A stretch of 64,000 nt of DNA from Buddleja alternifolia (taxonomy: Eukaryota > Streptophyta > Magnoliopsida > Lamiales > Scrophulariaceae). The notes under the pieces were generated by a model. The model saw nothing but the letters and a program-made list of their open reading frames with translations, made no database searches and had not been told where the DNA came from. Both the position numbers and the translations under genes were made by a program. Within the stretch, counting starts at the first letter, position 1; each line of letters starts with the position of its first letter. The stretch covers positions 25,807,101 to 25,871,100 of the forward strand of contig CM033396.1 of NCBI GenBank assembly GCA_019426215.1. Reading direction: 5' to 3'. Shown here in pieces: positions 31,512 through 43,288 of this stretch.

Positions 31512-34245
31512 GCTTTCTCAAAAGTTCCTAAGTTGATCGAGTCAAATTATGACTCATGGAAGGTCAAAGCGTTTACTTATTTGTGTTCATGCGATGATGA
31601 AATGTGTGATGTCATTTCAGATGGACCTATTCAAATATACAAAGTTATTACTAGAGCACATGGAGCCACAAAAGCGACTCCAGATGGCTATGTGGAAAAG
31701 TCAAAGCAGGAATGGTCCACAGATGAGCGTTGGAGATCTAATCTAGATAATGTTGGACGGAATGCTCTATATACTGCTATCGGTGACAATGAAAACTTAT
31801 TCAACAAGGTCAAGTCATGTACTACTACTAAGGAAACATGGGATAAGTTGGCTACGATTTGTGGTGGTTCAACACAGATTAAAGAGAACAAGTTTTCCAT
31901 TGCCAAGGAAAGATTTAATGGTTTTAGGATGTTGCTTAACGGGACTTTAGAGCAATTGGACATAAGATTTACAGCTCTTGTTATAGAGTTAACATCTTTG
32001 AGTATGGATTTACAGAATCGGGAAATGGTGGTCAAAATCTTTAGAAGTCTATCCAGTAGATTTTTGATGAAGCCAATAGTAATGAGAGAATCTAATATGT
32101 TGGATCTTCTAATGCCAGAAGATGCGTTTTCAGAGCTTAAGGCATTTGAATTTGAGTTAAATTCAGCTAGCGATGTTGTTAGCAGTCCAGTAGTTGAATC
32201 TGGAGCGTTGATTGCATCAATCAAAGGAAAATCTGGTAATAAGGGAAAATCATCAAATGTCAGTGAGGAAGAAGAGTTAGCATTGCTAAATAGATTTAGG
32301 AAGTTCTTGAGATATGAAAAGAAAGGTTCTAAGTATCAAGTACAAAATTCATATCAAGCGCCTTCTCCTACACCAACACCTCAGTATCAAGCACCAGTGT
32401 ATTCTGCTCCTCAGCCCTCAGCGCCAGTTCAATACTAAGCATCTCCATCTCCAACTTAGAATTTCTCAGCGCCTGTGGTCTCAAAACCACACACTGTAAG
32501 GTTGACAAATGAACAAAAGTTGAAAACTAATCTTTGTTATAATTACAGGAAACTAGGTTGCCCTTATCCAACTGTATCCAAGCCCTCAAGGCAGGATTAC
32601 GTGGATAGAAACCAATTCAGGAGCAACCTTCGTCAACAAGGTTTGCTAGCGGAATCAGAACCAGCGTCCGCACCTGAAGATTTGGAGTCTTCAGAAGAGA
32701 GTAGTGATGATGATGAGCCAGTGGATGACTCAGGGCTTATTTATCTCATGGCCAGAGATGATGAAGGGTCCTCTGAGGTAAACACTGAATTATCTTATCC
32801 TCTTTCTTATGAAGAATTACTTGACAAAGTGAAAGAATATAATAAAGATTGTTAAGATGCCGCCAAATTGTATCAAAATCACTTCAATATCATTTCATCG
32901 CTCAAGAGTGATAATGTGACGCTCAAGGCAGAGTTGCAAGTTCAGCAACAATGCATTGAGAAGAACAAATCACTTGAGAGTGATATAATCAATCTGAAAA
33001 GTGATCTTGATATAATAGTCAAGAGAGAAGTTGAGTTGATTGCTAGACTTTCTAAATCAAAATAGTTCGTCTCATCATTGTCTAAAGAGTCAAGAAAGCT
33101 AGACAATGTGACTAAGGTAACAAGAATGTTTAGTGAAAATACTGGTTTAGGATGCAATAAATTTAGTAAACAACCAAGCAAATCTATTGTTACGGCGAAC
33201 AACAAAGGAAAAAGTGTTTTCTTTGTTGAGAAAGGTTCAAAAAGTCAAACACCTGTTGAACCGATCGACAATGGTACGAGGCCAAATGAGAAAGCCAAAG
33301 CTGACTCAGGCAAGGGTAAGACGAAAGCAAATGATTCACAAAGAAAGGTTCATCCAAACACTCAAAAGGCTAAGGATAAACCTAACCACTGTGAATCAAG
33401 CGCTAAGCGTCCAACACCAAAAGTGCACCCCAAGCCAGCTCCAAGGAAATACTAGCGTCAATATCCACAATGGTCTAGATCATATTATCGATACTATGAT
33501 GATTATGATTATGACTATGATTATGATTACTATTATAATCGCGGATATTATACACCCAAAAAACATAGACATCACAAGGTGAACAAAAAGCACACACAAC
33601 ACAATGTGAAACCCAAGAAGGCTAATCCTCCCGCAATGAAGATTAAACAAATACGGGTTCCAAAAGTTCGCGTTCAACTGACAATGCTACTATTGTTAAA
33701 GGATCCAAGTCGCAATGGGTACCTAAACAGAAATAGAACTTCTCTTTTGATTACAGGTACCTAGAGCTAGAGCCGATACATCGATAGTGGGTCGTCAAGG
33801 CACATGACAGGCTCCAAGGATCTCTTGATCAACTATCGAGTTGCCAATGGTCCTCAGGTTGTATTTGGTGACAACTCCAAAGGTAGAACCAAAGGTATAG
33901 GTACTATGCATAGGGGGAACATCATGATTAGTGATGTTTATTATGTTGAGGGTCTTAAGAATAATTTATTAAGCATAAGTTAATTTTGTGATAAAGGCTT
34001 TGAAGTCAAATTCTCAAGCGACTGTTGCCATATAAACTATGCTAAGACTAAATCTACTAACTTGAAAGGTAAAAGAACAAATAATGTGTATCTAGTAGAT
34101 TGGGGTTCAACAATAGATAACAACCCAACATGCTTTATGGTTAAAAATGAATCTAAAACGGGTTGGTTATATCATAGAAAAATGAATCTCCTCAACTTTA
34201 AGAGAATCTCTCAGCTTATAACGCTAGATCTTGTAGGGGGATTAC
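31512..34245 (+). pseudogene. SIRE-type copia gag-protease fragment with nonsense codons
   Basis: The gag N-terminus is cut by the Athila LTR. What remains begins SKVPKLIESNYDSWKVKA and runs through the capsid-like domain, the acidic ESSEESSDDDEPVDDSGLIYLMA region and a coiled coil (LKSDNVTLKAELQVQQQ). The aspartic protease motif IDSGSSRHMTG lies near 33778-33810, followed by YYVEGLKNNLLSIS and the pre-integrase domain ending LVGGLPK near 34248. A single frame holds throughout; stops near 32436, 32457, 32853, 33063, 33453 and 33980 are consistent with CAA/CAG to TAA/TAG. The zinc knuckle is damaged (CYNYRKLGCPYP, lacking the Cys and His spacing). Integrase, RT and RNase H are absent. Confidence 0.88.
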
Positions 34246-37200
34246 CAAAAGGATCATTGATGAAGACACCATCAAGGTTACTGAAGGCCTTGTGGTGGAC
34301 TGGAAATTTCTGTATGAACAAAATGAGATTAACTTGACGGACATGATGGACTCTGTTGCCAATGTAGGGCTTCAGAAGTTCCTGACCAAATTTTCTTATC
34401 TGTTTGCTCCTGAGGTGGACACTTTCTGGAGATCTACGAAGCTTTCTGAGGACAAGGAATATATCTCTTGCCTCTTTTCTTTATCCAAGAAGGAATCTCC
34501 GAAAGAATTCGTCCTTTCTGTTGCTTCCATTTCCAAGAACTTCAATCTGCCGAATGAGGGTGAGGCATTGGACTCCATTACTGCTGAACAAATTCAAGAA
34601 GCGTGGACAACGATGAGTGATTACGATAATGTACCCTACAAGCCGCACTTCGAGAAGAAAGAAATAGTGCCGAAGTACAAATTGGTGGCTGACTTTTGCA
34701 GCAAAAGTATAGAATGCAGGGTGGGTACCTTCGATAAGGTCAATCCGATGCAGTTTCAGATGATGACGGCCATACTCGTGGATATCAAGATCAACTGGAG
34801 TGAGTATGTGTTCGATCGGTTTAGGGATTGTTTATCCACAACAAACAAACCCTATGGCATTTGTACAGAGCAAAGTGTGTTCACTCATCTGGGCTCCCTT
34901 TGGCTAAGGCCAAGCTGCTGGAAAAGAGAATTCTCAAGAATCTCCTCAACCCTTCCAAGGTTGGCGGTGCTGCGGGACCACTGTCTGAGCGACAGGTAGT
35001 GCGCGAAGCTTCAAATGAAGAAGCAGAGTGACTAGCTCCTGTGGATGCTGTGAAGCGTCCTGCTATACAGAAGAAGAGGGCTCCTCGTAAGCCCAAAGCT
35101 ACTATTGTTCCATCTCCTCCAAAGAAAAGTGACGAGGAAGAGACTGATGAGGACAAGAAAGACAAGATTCCTTTGATCAAGTAGAGGAAGTTAGAAGGAC
35201 TTATAAAGAAAATAGATTTTGAGGAACCAACTGTTGCTCCTCCAGCTCAAACGCTTAAACTTGTTGAAGGAGTCAACGTGAAGAAGATTTTAAAGCATTC
35301 CAGGACAGGCAAGAGTCAACCTGCCCCTGCTCCTGAAGAGCTTGAGATTGTTGAGCCAAGCGCTCAAGAAGCTGCTGTTATTGAGACAAGTTCTCAGGGT
35401 AAGTTTATTTCTTCCGACAGCATTTTTTTTCCTACATCTATAGAAGATCCTGCTCTTATAGAGGATAGCTCTTATGCTACAGCTATTATTCCAGCTGCTG
35501 CTGAAGCACCTGTCGATGTCCATCTGGATGTTGACATGGAAAAAGTGGTGGCTATAGTCAAAGATATTGCAACAAGCGTTGCATTGGATGCCGAGGAACC
35601 TACATTGGAAGGGGTCCAACTACCACTTTCTTCAGAGGTCATAACAGAGGCACGCTCAGAAGGTCAGAGCATCGTTGAGGACATTATAAGACCAAGACAC
35701 TTCTTTAAACTGGATCCACTCAAGACGATTGATCACTCAATCAATTATATGCCACCAGCACTTGAAGAAAACTTTATTCCCGCAGGCTACAATGAAGAGC
35801 ATTATATTAATGTGGAGAATGAAGTAACCATGTTGATAAAGCATGATAAAGTTCTCTGTGAGATACTATTTAGCTCGGAGCTGACAAATGTGGAGCGGGC
35901 ATATTACCTGGCCATTGTCGATGATCTACCTACAGGTCAAGTTCCTGCTTCCATCGCTATTCATGAAGAAATAAATGATGTCAGAACTCCTAGATCTGAT
36001 ATAGCCTTAGCTTATTATCTAGACATGGGGCATAGCAAACCAATTGGCTTTGCTCCAAGAGATTTAAATATCAGAGTCTATGAGCGTATACTTGTTGAGT
36101 TTCTAAATCCAACAGAGGAACTCTTGAACAGAAAATGATACTCTCACTTTCCAGAAGTGGTGCATAGTGATGCAAATAAAAATTCAGTTAATCCACTTCC
36201 TTTGGAAAAATAAGGGTGTTTATGCCGGTGATCGTCCAGCGTCTCTAACAGACTTGATTCAAGAAGAAGCGGATGACTACTTCCAGAGTGTGAGGAATGC
36301 TAGCTATCAAACAAACAAATATCGCATTGAATCAATCAGAGAAATTCACCATGAAGGCATTCGGGCTATAGTAAATGCAGGCACAGACTACTGCATTAAT
36401 GAAGTGAACTGGGTTGAAGCGTACATGGGCAATAAGTTTACATTTCAAGATTTGGTCAACGCTCCTCATCTCTTCAGCATAGGCATGCATGACAAGAAGC
36501 GTCAATTCGCCAAGTATTGCTTAGAGAAGCGTCAATAGCGAGTGGGATCAATAGCTCAGTTACCAAGCGTTCGTTAACCAATCGAGCAATTTCTGCGTCA
36601 AACATTATATCGGCTTGCAGTTACTCCTCTCCACTTCAATAGCCAAGCGTCTAGTAGTGGAAGTTTTCCAGTATTAGATTTATCAACGACTCCTAGCCAC
36701 TGTGATGACAACTTTAGGTTGATGATGAAGATCATGGCTCCCATTCCTCTCTTTGACAAAATCTTCACAGAAAACTTGGACAAGCCCAACGGCTCCAGGA
36801 TTCGCAACTTCCATGGTTATCCACTCCTACTAACTATCAGACAGGAAGTAAGCAAACATTATGCGTATGTCTTTTCCCTACTGGAATGGAATCAGGGCAT
36901 CGTTCGAGCGGTTTATCCTTATTTGGAAGAGTACTACAGCATGTATATGCCTGAAGCTTACAAATTTCAACGTCTTCCAAAGGATAGAATCATTGGATTT
37001 TCCTTGCATTACTGCCCAGATATGTTATTTCTGATCCCCAGACCTCAGTAAAGGATTTTTCGAAATCATGTGCGGGAAATCATGGGTCCAATGTATGTCA
37101 GGGCCAGGGATAGTCCAATCCTCACATTTATTCAGGGATCTTGCCTTTCACGTTCACTGCTGAACGAACTTCTTGAAGATACATGAGACTTCTACGCCAA

Positions 37201-38383
37201 TATACCCTTAGCCAGGTTGAATTTCCAATTCACTGACTTTCGTCAAGAGGAGTCAGCGTTTGTGGAAGTACCTGTGGAATTTATTGAAGAATCTACATCA
37301 GAAGTGGCAAGTATTCCAGCGTCTGCTGAGGAACTAGTTCAAGCGTCTCCACCAGAGGTTAATCCTGACACTTTCGAACGAGATGTTCTCGATGTTGCTG
37401 AGTTACCGATTGAAGCGCGAGGCACCGTCTTTGATCCAGCACATCAAATCTCTATTGACTCACTCAGGTACACATCAAAGTTTAAGCGATCGGCTACTCA
37501 AGCGGTTACCTCATATATGAGTCAAACTTTTGGGCCACTGTTGAAATCAGTATTGGAGGAAGTGAGTAACCATGCAAATCAGAATGCTGAAGCCCTCCAC
37601 TGGATCAAAACTGATTTGGCCAAAATCGAGTCTTAGAATATGAGCGCCCAAATTGCTCATATGCGCGGTGCAGCTCAAGCGGCAGTTGCTGATTGCCTTA
37701 CGGAATTTCAAGAGATGAATGATGCTACAAGGGCAAATCAACTGGCCATGAAAGAGCACTTCGATAAGCGCATAGATAATTTAGAGGCCTCAATGGCTCA
37801 GATTGCTACTCAAGTCAGTCTATTAACAGAACACTTCATGAAGACTGATGATGGCAATAAGGGGGAAGATAAAGGGAAAGGAGAGAAGAGGAAAACATCC
37901 AGTTCAAGAGCTCAAGATCCTCCTCCGCCACCTAAGCGTTAAGAAGTACTCCCTTCTCCTCTTTCACTTGCTTTTCATCAAAGATACCTACCGTGGATTG
38001 CTACTACCGAAGTGCCCAGTAGAACTTTAGGGTTCCCTCCGATAGCGTATTATGCCAACTTACCAGTGCCTTCTCAGAAGAGACTTCAACAATTCGACGT
38101 ACCCATTGAACGAACACCTCTTCCATAGCCTACTGATCCAAAGATCATAGTTAAAGAGAAGAACAAATCAGAATTCAATCAAGTGTTCAGGATATGTCTG
38201 AGGCACATTGGCATCGACCTATCTGAATGGAATAAGCGCTATGTAGCTTATCAGAAGAGACAGACTTACAAGGATGAAATTATAGACAAAGATCATGCTG
38301 CGATGATTACGTTTGAGGAACAACTTTCTGAAGCGATCAAAGCCGAGATGATTAGCAGGCACACCGCTGGATCAGGAGATTAA
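34246..38383 (+). pseudogene. SIRE-type env-like ORF
   Basis: Joined directly to the pre-integrase domain. It reads IIDEDTIKVTEGLVVDWKFL from about 34247, then a long mostly open region: to 34999, 35278-36138 (286 aa, Glu/Ala/Pro-rich with repeated S/A-E patterns), 36167-36538, 36719-37051, 37217-37636, 37640-37942 and 38183-38383 in shifted frames or separated by single stops. Near 37640-37900 a coiled coil is likely (QAAVADCLTEFQEMND, RIDNLEASMAQIATQVSLL). SIRE-lineage elements carry such an ORF after pol, called env-like by position. I see no convincing membrane anchor. About 4.1 kb with few stops per kb, so more intact than the gag part. Confidence 0.7.
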
Positions 38384-38609
38384 AAGCGTCTTTGCATCTG
38401 CATTATCTATATTCTTGTCTCTTTATTTATTTTAGTTGTAAAATGTCTGTACTTTACTTGATATATTAATGAAGTGCATTTTTCAGCTAAAACATCTCGT
38501 TGAGGCTTAACTAACATTAACTAAATTTATCTAACCTTTATTCAAAGCTAACTTTTATGTTTTGGCTGTCTAACTCTTGAACTATAAAAGAGTAAGTATT
38601 GCCATCATC

Positions 38610-38623
38610 AAAATGGGGGAAAT
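38610..38623 (+). promoter_or_regulatory. Polypurine tract of SIRE-type element
   Basis: AAAATGGGGGAAAT directly before the LTR start TGTTAGAAAC. It primes plus-strand DNA synthesis. Confidence 0.8.
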
Positions 38624-41559
38624 TGTTAGAAACTTTCTTGTTAGATGTTTTGATGTTGACAATTAGGATTCTATGTTAGACCCCAAAACATGTAAGTTTG
38701 ATTTTGCTAGAAATCATGTATAGGCTTTGAGCGTTAGATTTGTACTAGGCTTTATTTATTTTCATTGTAGTCTGTTAGGCTAAGTGACACGCATAGACCT
38801 AACGTGCTTTTTGTAGCAAGTATACTAGACGTGTTGTAATAAAAGTGGACAAAATAAGTTCGGGTTGTCGAACCACAGAGACTTGGATTTTAGTTAACGA
38901 TTTGATAAAAAGAAAACAACTAAAGTAAAGAGCAAGCAAAAGATTTAAACAAACGAATAGCAATAGAGAAATGACTTAGGAATTGAATCTCACGTATGAT
39001 AAAAATGACTAAGGCACATGCTTCAACCGTTTTTACTCATTAATACATATGATTAATCCTTAGAATTATTAGACTCCTATTGCTTTGGTGGAAAAATCCT
39101 TAGATAATTATTACCCGATGTCTCGGCTCATAATAATCCTATGATTAATTGACAGTTCTCTAGATAGGTCTATCCGAGAATATAACCAATAACCACGCAT
39201 TCACTTTCTAGAATTTTCCCGGATAAATCCGACTAACAACACCCGAGAATCTCTACCTATCTCTAGGGGCAATTCCTCATTTGTTACGGATGATGTGTTG
39301 ATTCTTTTGAACCCTAACCTATGTTCTTTCGAATGAATAGACTAGCACAATAGCAAGCATATGGTGATTAAGCATATGATTGGAATAAAAGCACAAAATC
39401 AACACACAAAGCAATAGGAGAATTAACACGAAGAAATCAATTCATAATTATCAACTTGTAAATTCGGCCTTCACATGGCCTTAGTTTAGCAAATTTAGCT
39501 CATGATAATCATAAAAAGAAAAACTAAGCATATACTTCATATTCATAAACAAAAAAAAATAATCTAAGCTAAAACAACTCCCTATGCTTGACAATGGTGG
39601 ATCCTTGAGTTGAGCTTCAATATCCAAGTAATCTCCCTCCTTGCTTTCAACCAAGTGATGAAAATATGGCCCACAACCCAGAAAAATGGCTTCCAATCAC
39701 CCTGGTTTCGAACCCCTCAAATGTGCTAAAAAATCCCTTTAATACATTTGAAAAATGGTTATCGCGGCGCCTATGCGCGGGTGGATTGGCACCTTGGCGC
39801 CGCCTACGTGGCAAGGGTGTTTTGGGAGATAAGTCAAGGGGCGCCCAGGTGAGGCTAAATCAGCGCTGGGGCGTGGGACTGCGAACTCGATTGGTTGTCT
39901 TCTCTAGGCTCGCGCCTAGGCACGAGTAAAATGGCGCCTAGGCGCCGTTCTTTGAATGTCACTATTTGGATTACTTGAACCGGCGCCTGAACGTGGCTGA
40001 GTTGGCGCCTTGGCGCAGGAGTGTGAAGTTAAAATTTTGAGTTCGTTTAATGCGTCGTCTTTTACCCTTTTCTTCGTGCACCGTCGCTTAGTGATTAAAA
40101 TCCCTTTAACGCACCTATTAAACGTACAAGTGGCACAAGTTAAGCTATAAATGAACCTAAATCGTCAATAAAAAACATGTGCAAAAATGACTTTTATCAC
40201 TAAGTAATCTTAGACTGAGCGTCTGATAATTTCTGAGTGAGCTTATCAGTAGTTAAGTTTGAAGATTCAAGCGTCTGAAGAGAGAATGAAGATGAAGTTT
40301 TCCAAGCGTCTAAGCATTGTATAGGACCAGGATCATTCAGTGATTGAATTAGTGTCTATCAAGGACAAACATTCACCCGAATTTATTCCTAAGTCCAGAA
40401 GGAGTTTAATGCAAATATTCTCAGATCATTAATTGCCAACGGGCATTTAATTCAAATGCATTAAATGATGATAAGAGAATTAAATGTGATAAGCACTCCA
40501 GGACGTACGGAGAAGCCACCCTATTGGACTGTCAACTATTCAAAGACTGCATCACCAACTTTTGTGCAACAGATTTTCAGGAAAAAGGACAAAAGTTGTT
40601 CACTCGCAGAAGTGAGAGACACGCACCTGTGCATGTGTCAAACAGACACTTCTTCCAAGAATGCCTATAAATAGGACTTCAACAAGCCAAAAAAAATACC
40701 GAATTACAAGCCAAATTGTTGTTGCATTGAAGTCTCAAGTACACTAACTCTCAGAAAAGCCAGAATATTTAAGCAAACATTCTCTTTGCTTTTCTTCAAT
40801 TCATGAGACAGTCAACCAATATCTCAAATCTCTTCAGAGAAGAACAGTACATTACTATTGAGATATTTCAAGTTGTTAGAACTTTTCCAAAATCAAACAA
40901 ACCATTAGAAAAACCCCTATCCAAGCCTCGCGATCTGTGTGAAGTCAAAGTTGGATACATGCAATATTTCTGGGTGAAAGAAGCAAGGGGATAGAAGTGT
41001 GTTGGAGCAGAAATCTTTGTGACCAAAGAGCTCAAGTCATCAATATCCATGTCTCCCTAATTTGTAGAAGATTCTGTGTCATTCTTTGAGAATCATTTTA
41101 GTGGATTGCCTCCGAGTATTCGAGGAGAAGAAGGACGTACTTGGGATTAGTCCACCCAGTGAACCTTTAAATTCTTTGTGTTCTTTACTTTACCGTTATT
41201 TCTATCTTGTCATTAATCGGTTAAGTTAACACATTCGTTAAATCATTTAAAAGCTAAGCAACTAATGAAAATTTTGTGACACTAAAAACATTGAAAAAGG
41301 AGGACTTAAAATTATTCCGCTGTGCTAACCTTGATCAAAGAACTAAACGCTTAACCTACTCGGTTATAGTATTCAAATCTTGAGTCTAAATTAATCTTGT
41401 CAAACAGTCTTCAAGTAGACGCTTAGCCAAGCGCCTACATTTTCAATCGTCCAACCAAACTTTAAAACGAAACTTTTTGAAGACGAAAAAGACTTCAGGT
41501 CTATTCAACCCCCTCCCCCCTCCCTTCTAGATCCTTTTGTATGCCACTTGCGACCAACA
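38624..41559 (+). mobile_element. SIRE-type 3' LTR interrupted by an Athila solo LTR
   Basis: Starts TGTTAGAAAC after the polypurine tract and ends ...TGCGACCAACA at 41559. Without the nested solo LTR and its duplicated 5 bp it is about 1.5 kb. The last 60 bp (TATTCAACCCCC, CTTCTAGATCC) are the inverse of the LTR start at 63023. The following AGGATGATGACCC belongs to the leader of copia element A, as shown by the matching sequence at about 55911 in element C. Confidence 0.82.
38785..40199 (-). mobile_element. Athila-type solo LTR in the SIRE LTR
   Basis: 1415 bp, TGACACG...TTTATCA, with a perfect 5-bp duplication CTAAG (38780-38784 and 40200-40204). It has the same ends as the LTRs at 31511 and 57984. 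GC-rich palindromic segments (GGCGCCTAGGCGCC-type near 39935, GGCGCCTATGCGCGG near 39765) lie at about 39760-40010. No internal sequence, so an LTR-LTR recombination product. Confidence 0.9.
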
Positions 41560-43288
41560 AGGATGATGACCCAGAATAATTCAAATTAAGGCCAATTGGA
41601 AAATTAGTCAATTTTGATTTATTAATTAGTTTGGGCTTAATTTAATTAATTCCAAATGGGCCAATGGGTTGGTGATTTGGATTTAAATTAAAACTTGCCC
41701 AATAGAAATTAATAATGCGTGCACGTTTTTCTAATTAATTAATTTTGGGCCCAATTAAATTAAATCCAAGTGGACCAAAAGGATGGTGACTTATGTTTGA
41801 TGAAATCGAACCTAATAAGATTAATTGGAATAAAATATTTAATTAGAATAATTAATTATTTTTCATGGAGATTAATAATTAATTTATGGATTAAATATTA
41901 TTAATTTTTCCTCAGCTTGGAAATTACTTAAATATTTGAATAAGGAATATAAATTATTTTTCTTGGATGATTAATAATTAATTCTTTAATCAAACAAAAG
42001 TTTCTCCAATTGATAAGAAAATTGAATTCCATATTTCATGTATTCATTTTAGGAGGACTAATATTATTTTAATTAAAGGTAGATATACTTAATTTATAAG
42101 TTTGTATATCTAAGTCATCTAGTAGGACTAGAATGATTTTAATTGAAATAAAGAATATATAAAAGTTGAGAATTTTATAAATGACTTTTTAGTTGGACTA
42201 AAATTTTAAATAATCAACATAAGTGTATAGCGAGTATGTATTAAATGTTGCGAGCATGTATTAATAGATGAGCATGTCTTATGTGATGGAGACACTGATC
42301 ACGGACTTAGGTTTTATTCGATTTACCTTTTACTTTTATGGGTTGTAAAGCCAAATTTGAGGCTATTTTCTGCTTTCTTAGAAATAATATATAAGTTGAT
42401 TTAAAGTATTGTAATAGAATAGTTCAAAATTGGTGGAGACAAGAAGCCCATGAAGATTAGATAGGTTTTCGTTTTTACCTTTTTGTGATGGCCCATTGGC
42501 TCGGTCCCTCTAGTAAAAGTCCATGATCAGGTGTGGTGGATTAATTAATTTATTTATTTAATTCCATGAATATTTATATTGATAGGCATGATTATTAGTA
42601 GTATATATTATGCAAGTTCAATATATGTTAATTGCGCTATATAAATTGATTAATGTGCAAATTGAGACCAAACATTTAACAATTTAAATTCTCCCAAATA
42701 AATAATACCGAGTTAGTAAAGGATGTGTGACATCCTCGCCCTCCACTAAACGTATTAAAATTAAAATTACTACAAATATGTAATGCTTCCCAGTTATGAG
42801 GGTTATGCATTTGGAAATAATTTGAAATTTTATTAAGTGCATGAAATGTCTTAATCAAAGCATATTTCACCCCAGAAATCGGTTAGGTTGCAAGGTGAAA
42901 TTCAAATGTTAGATTAAAGGAGTTAGTAGGAATGAATTCGTGTAGTTCACAATCTTAGAAATCGGTTAGGTTGCGGCTTGGTGAACTATGGGGAAAGGTA
43001 TTGAAACATTTATTGGATAAATTGATGTTAGACATCACTTTAAACAATTAACGGGCCAGAAATCGGTTAGGTTGCAACCCATCTAATTAATTGAGGACCT
43101 CAATACCCGCTGTGGAATCGATGCCAATGATGATTCCCGATTTTCACATGGGAGTGTGAGATTCGAAAAATGCAGTGGGAGCCAAGATAAATTTTAAGTC
43201 CTGAATTTTTCTTGGTTAAGTCAAATACAAGTAATCTAATTAATTTGGTTTATTTTTGCAATTGTTTTCTCATTTATCTCTCTCAAAT
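41560..43288 (+). other. 5' leader of copia element A
   Basis: Non-coding, AT-rich, related to 55911-57278 of element C (AGGATGATGACCC, CAATGGGTTGGTGATTT, TTCACCCC, GAAAAATG-AGTGGGAGCCAAG). Its 5' part and 5' LTR are missing because the SIRE LTR abuts at 41559. It carries three hairpins with a repeated loop motif and a fourth small hairpin just before gag (separate entries). Confidence 0.8.
42865..43159 (+). promoter_or_regulatory. Leader hairpin set of element A
   Basis: Hairpin 1: TTTCACC (42865-42871) pairs with GGTGAAA (42894-42900). Hairpin 2: TAGTTCAC (42943-42950) with GTGAACTA (42981-42988). Hairpin 3: CAATTAA (43045-43051) plus GGG (43053-43055) with CCC (43078-43080) plus TTAATTG (43087-43093). 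Each loop contains AGAAATCGGTTAGGTTGC. Hairpin 4: TCACA, loop TGGGAG, TGTGA (43144-43159). The stems are unrelated to each other; the loops are identical. Confidence 0.8.

Noticed and set aside
31688..32224. Minus-strand ORF of 178 aa
   Set aside because: Shadow of the SIRE gag frame on the opposite strand.
34246..38383. A true viral envelope glycoprotein
   Set aside because: Only the position after pol suggests it; no signal peptide, fusion peptide or anchor is visible.
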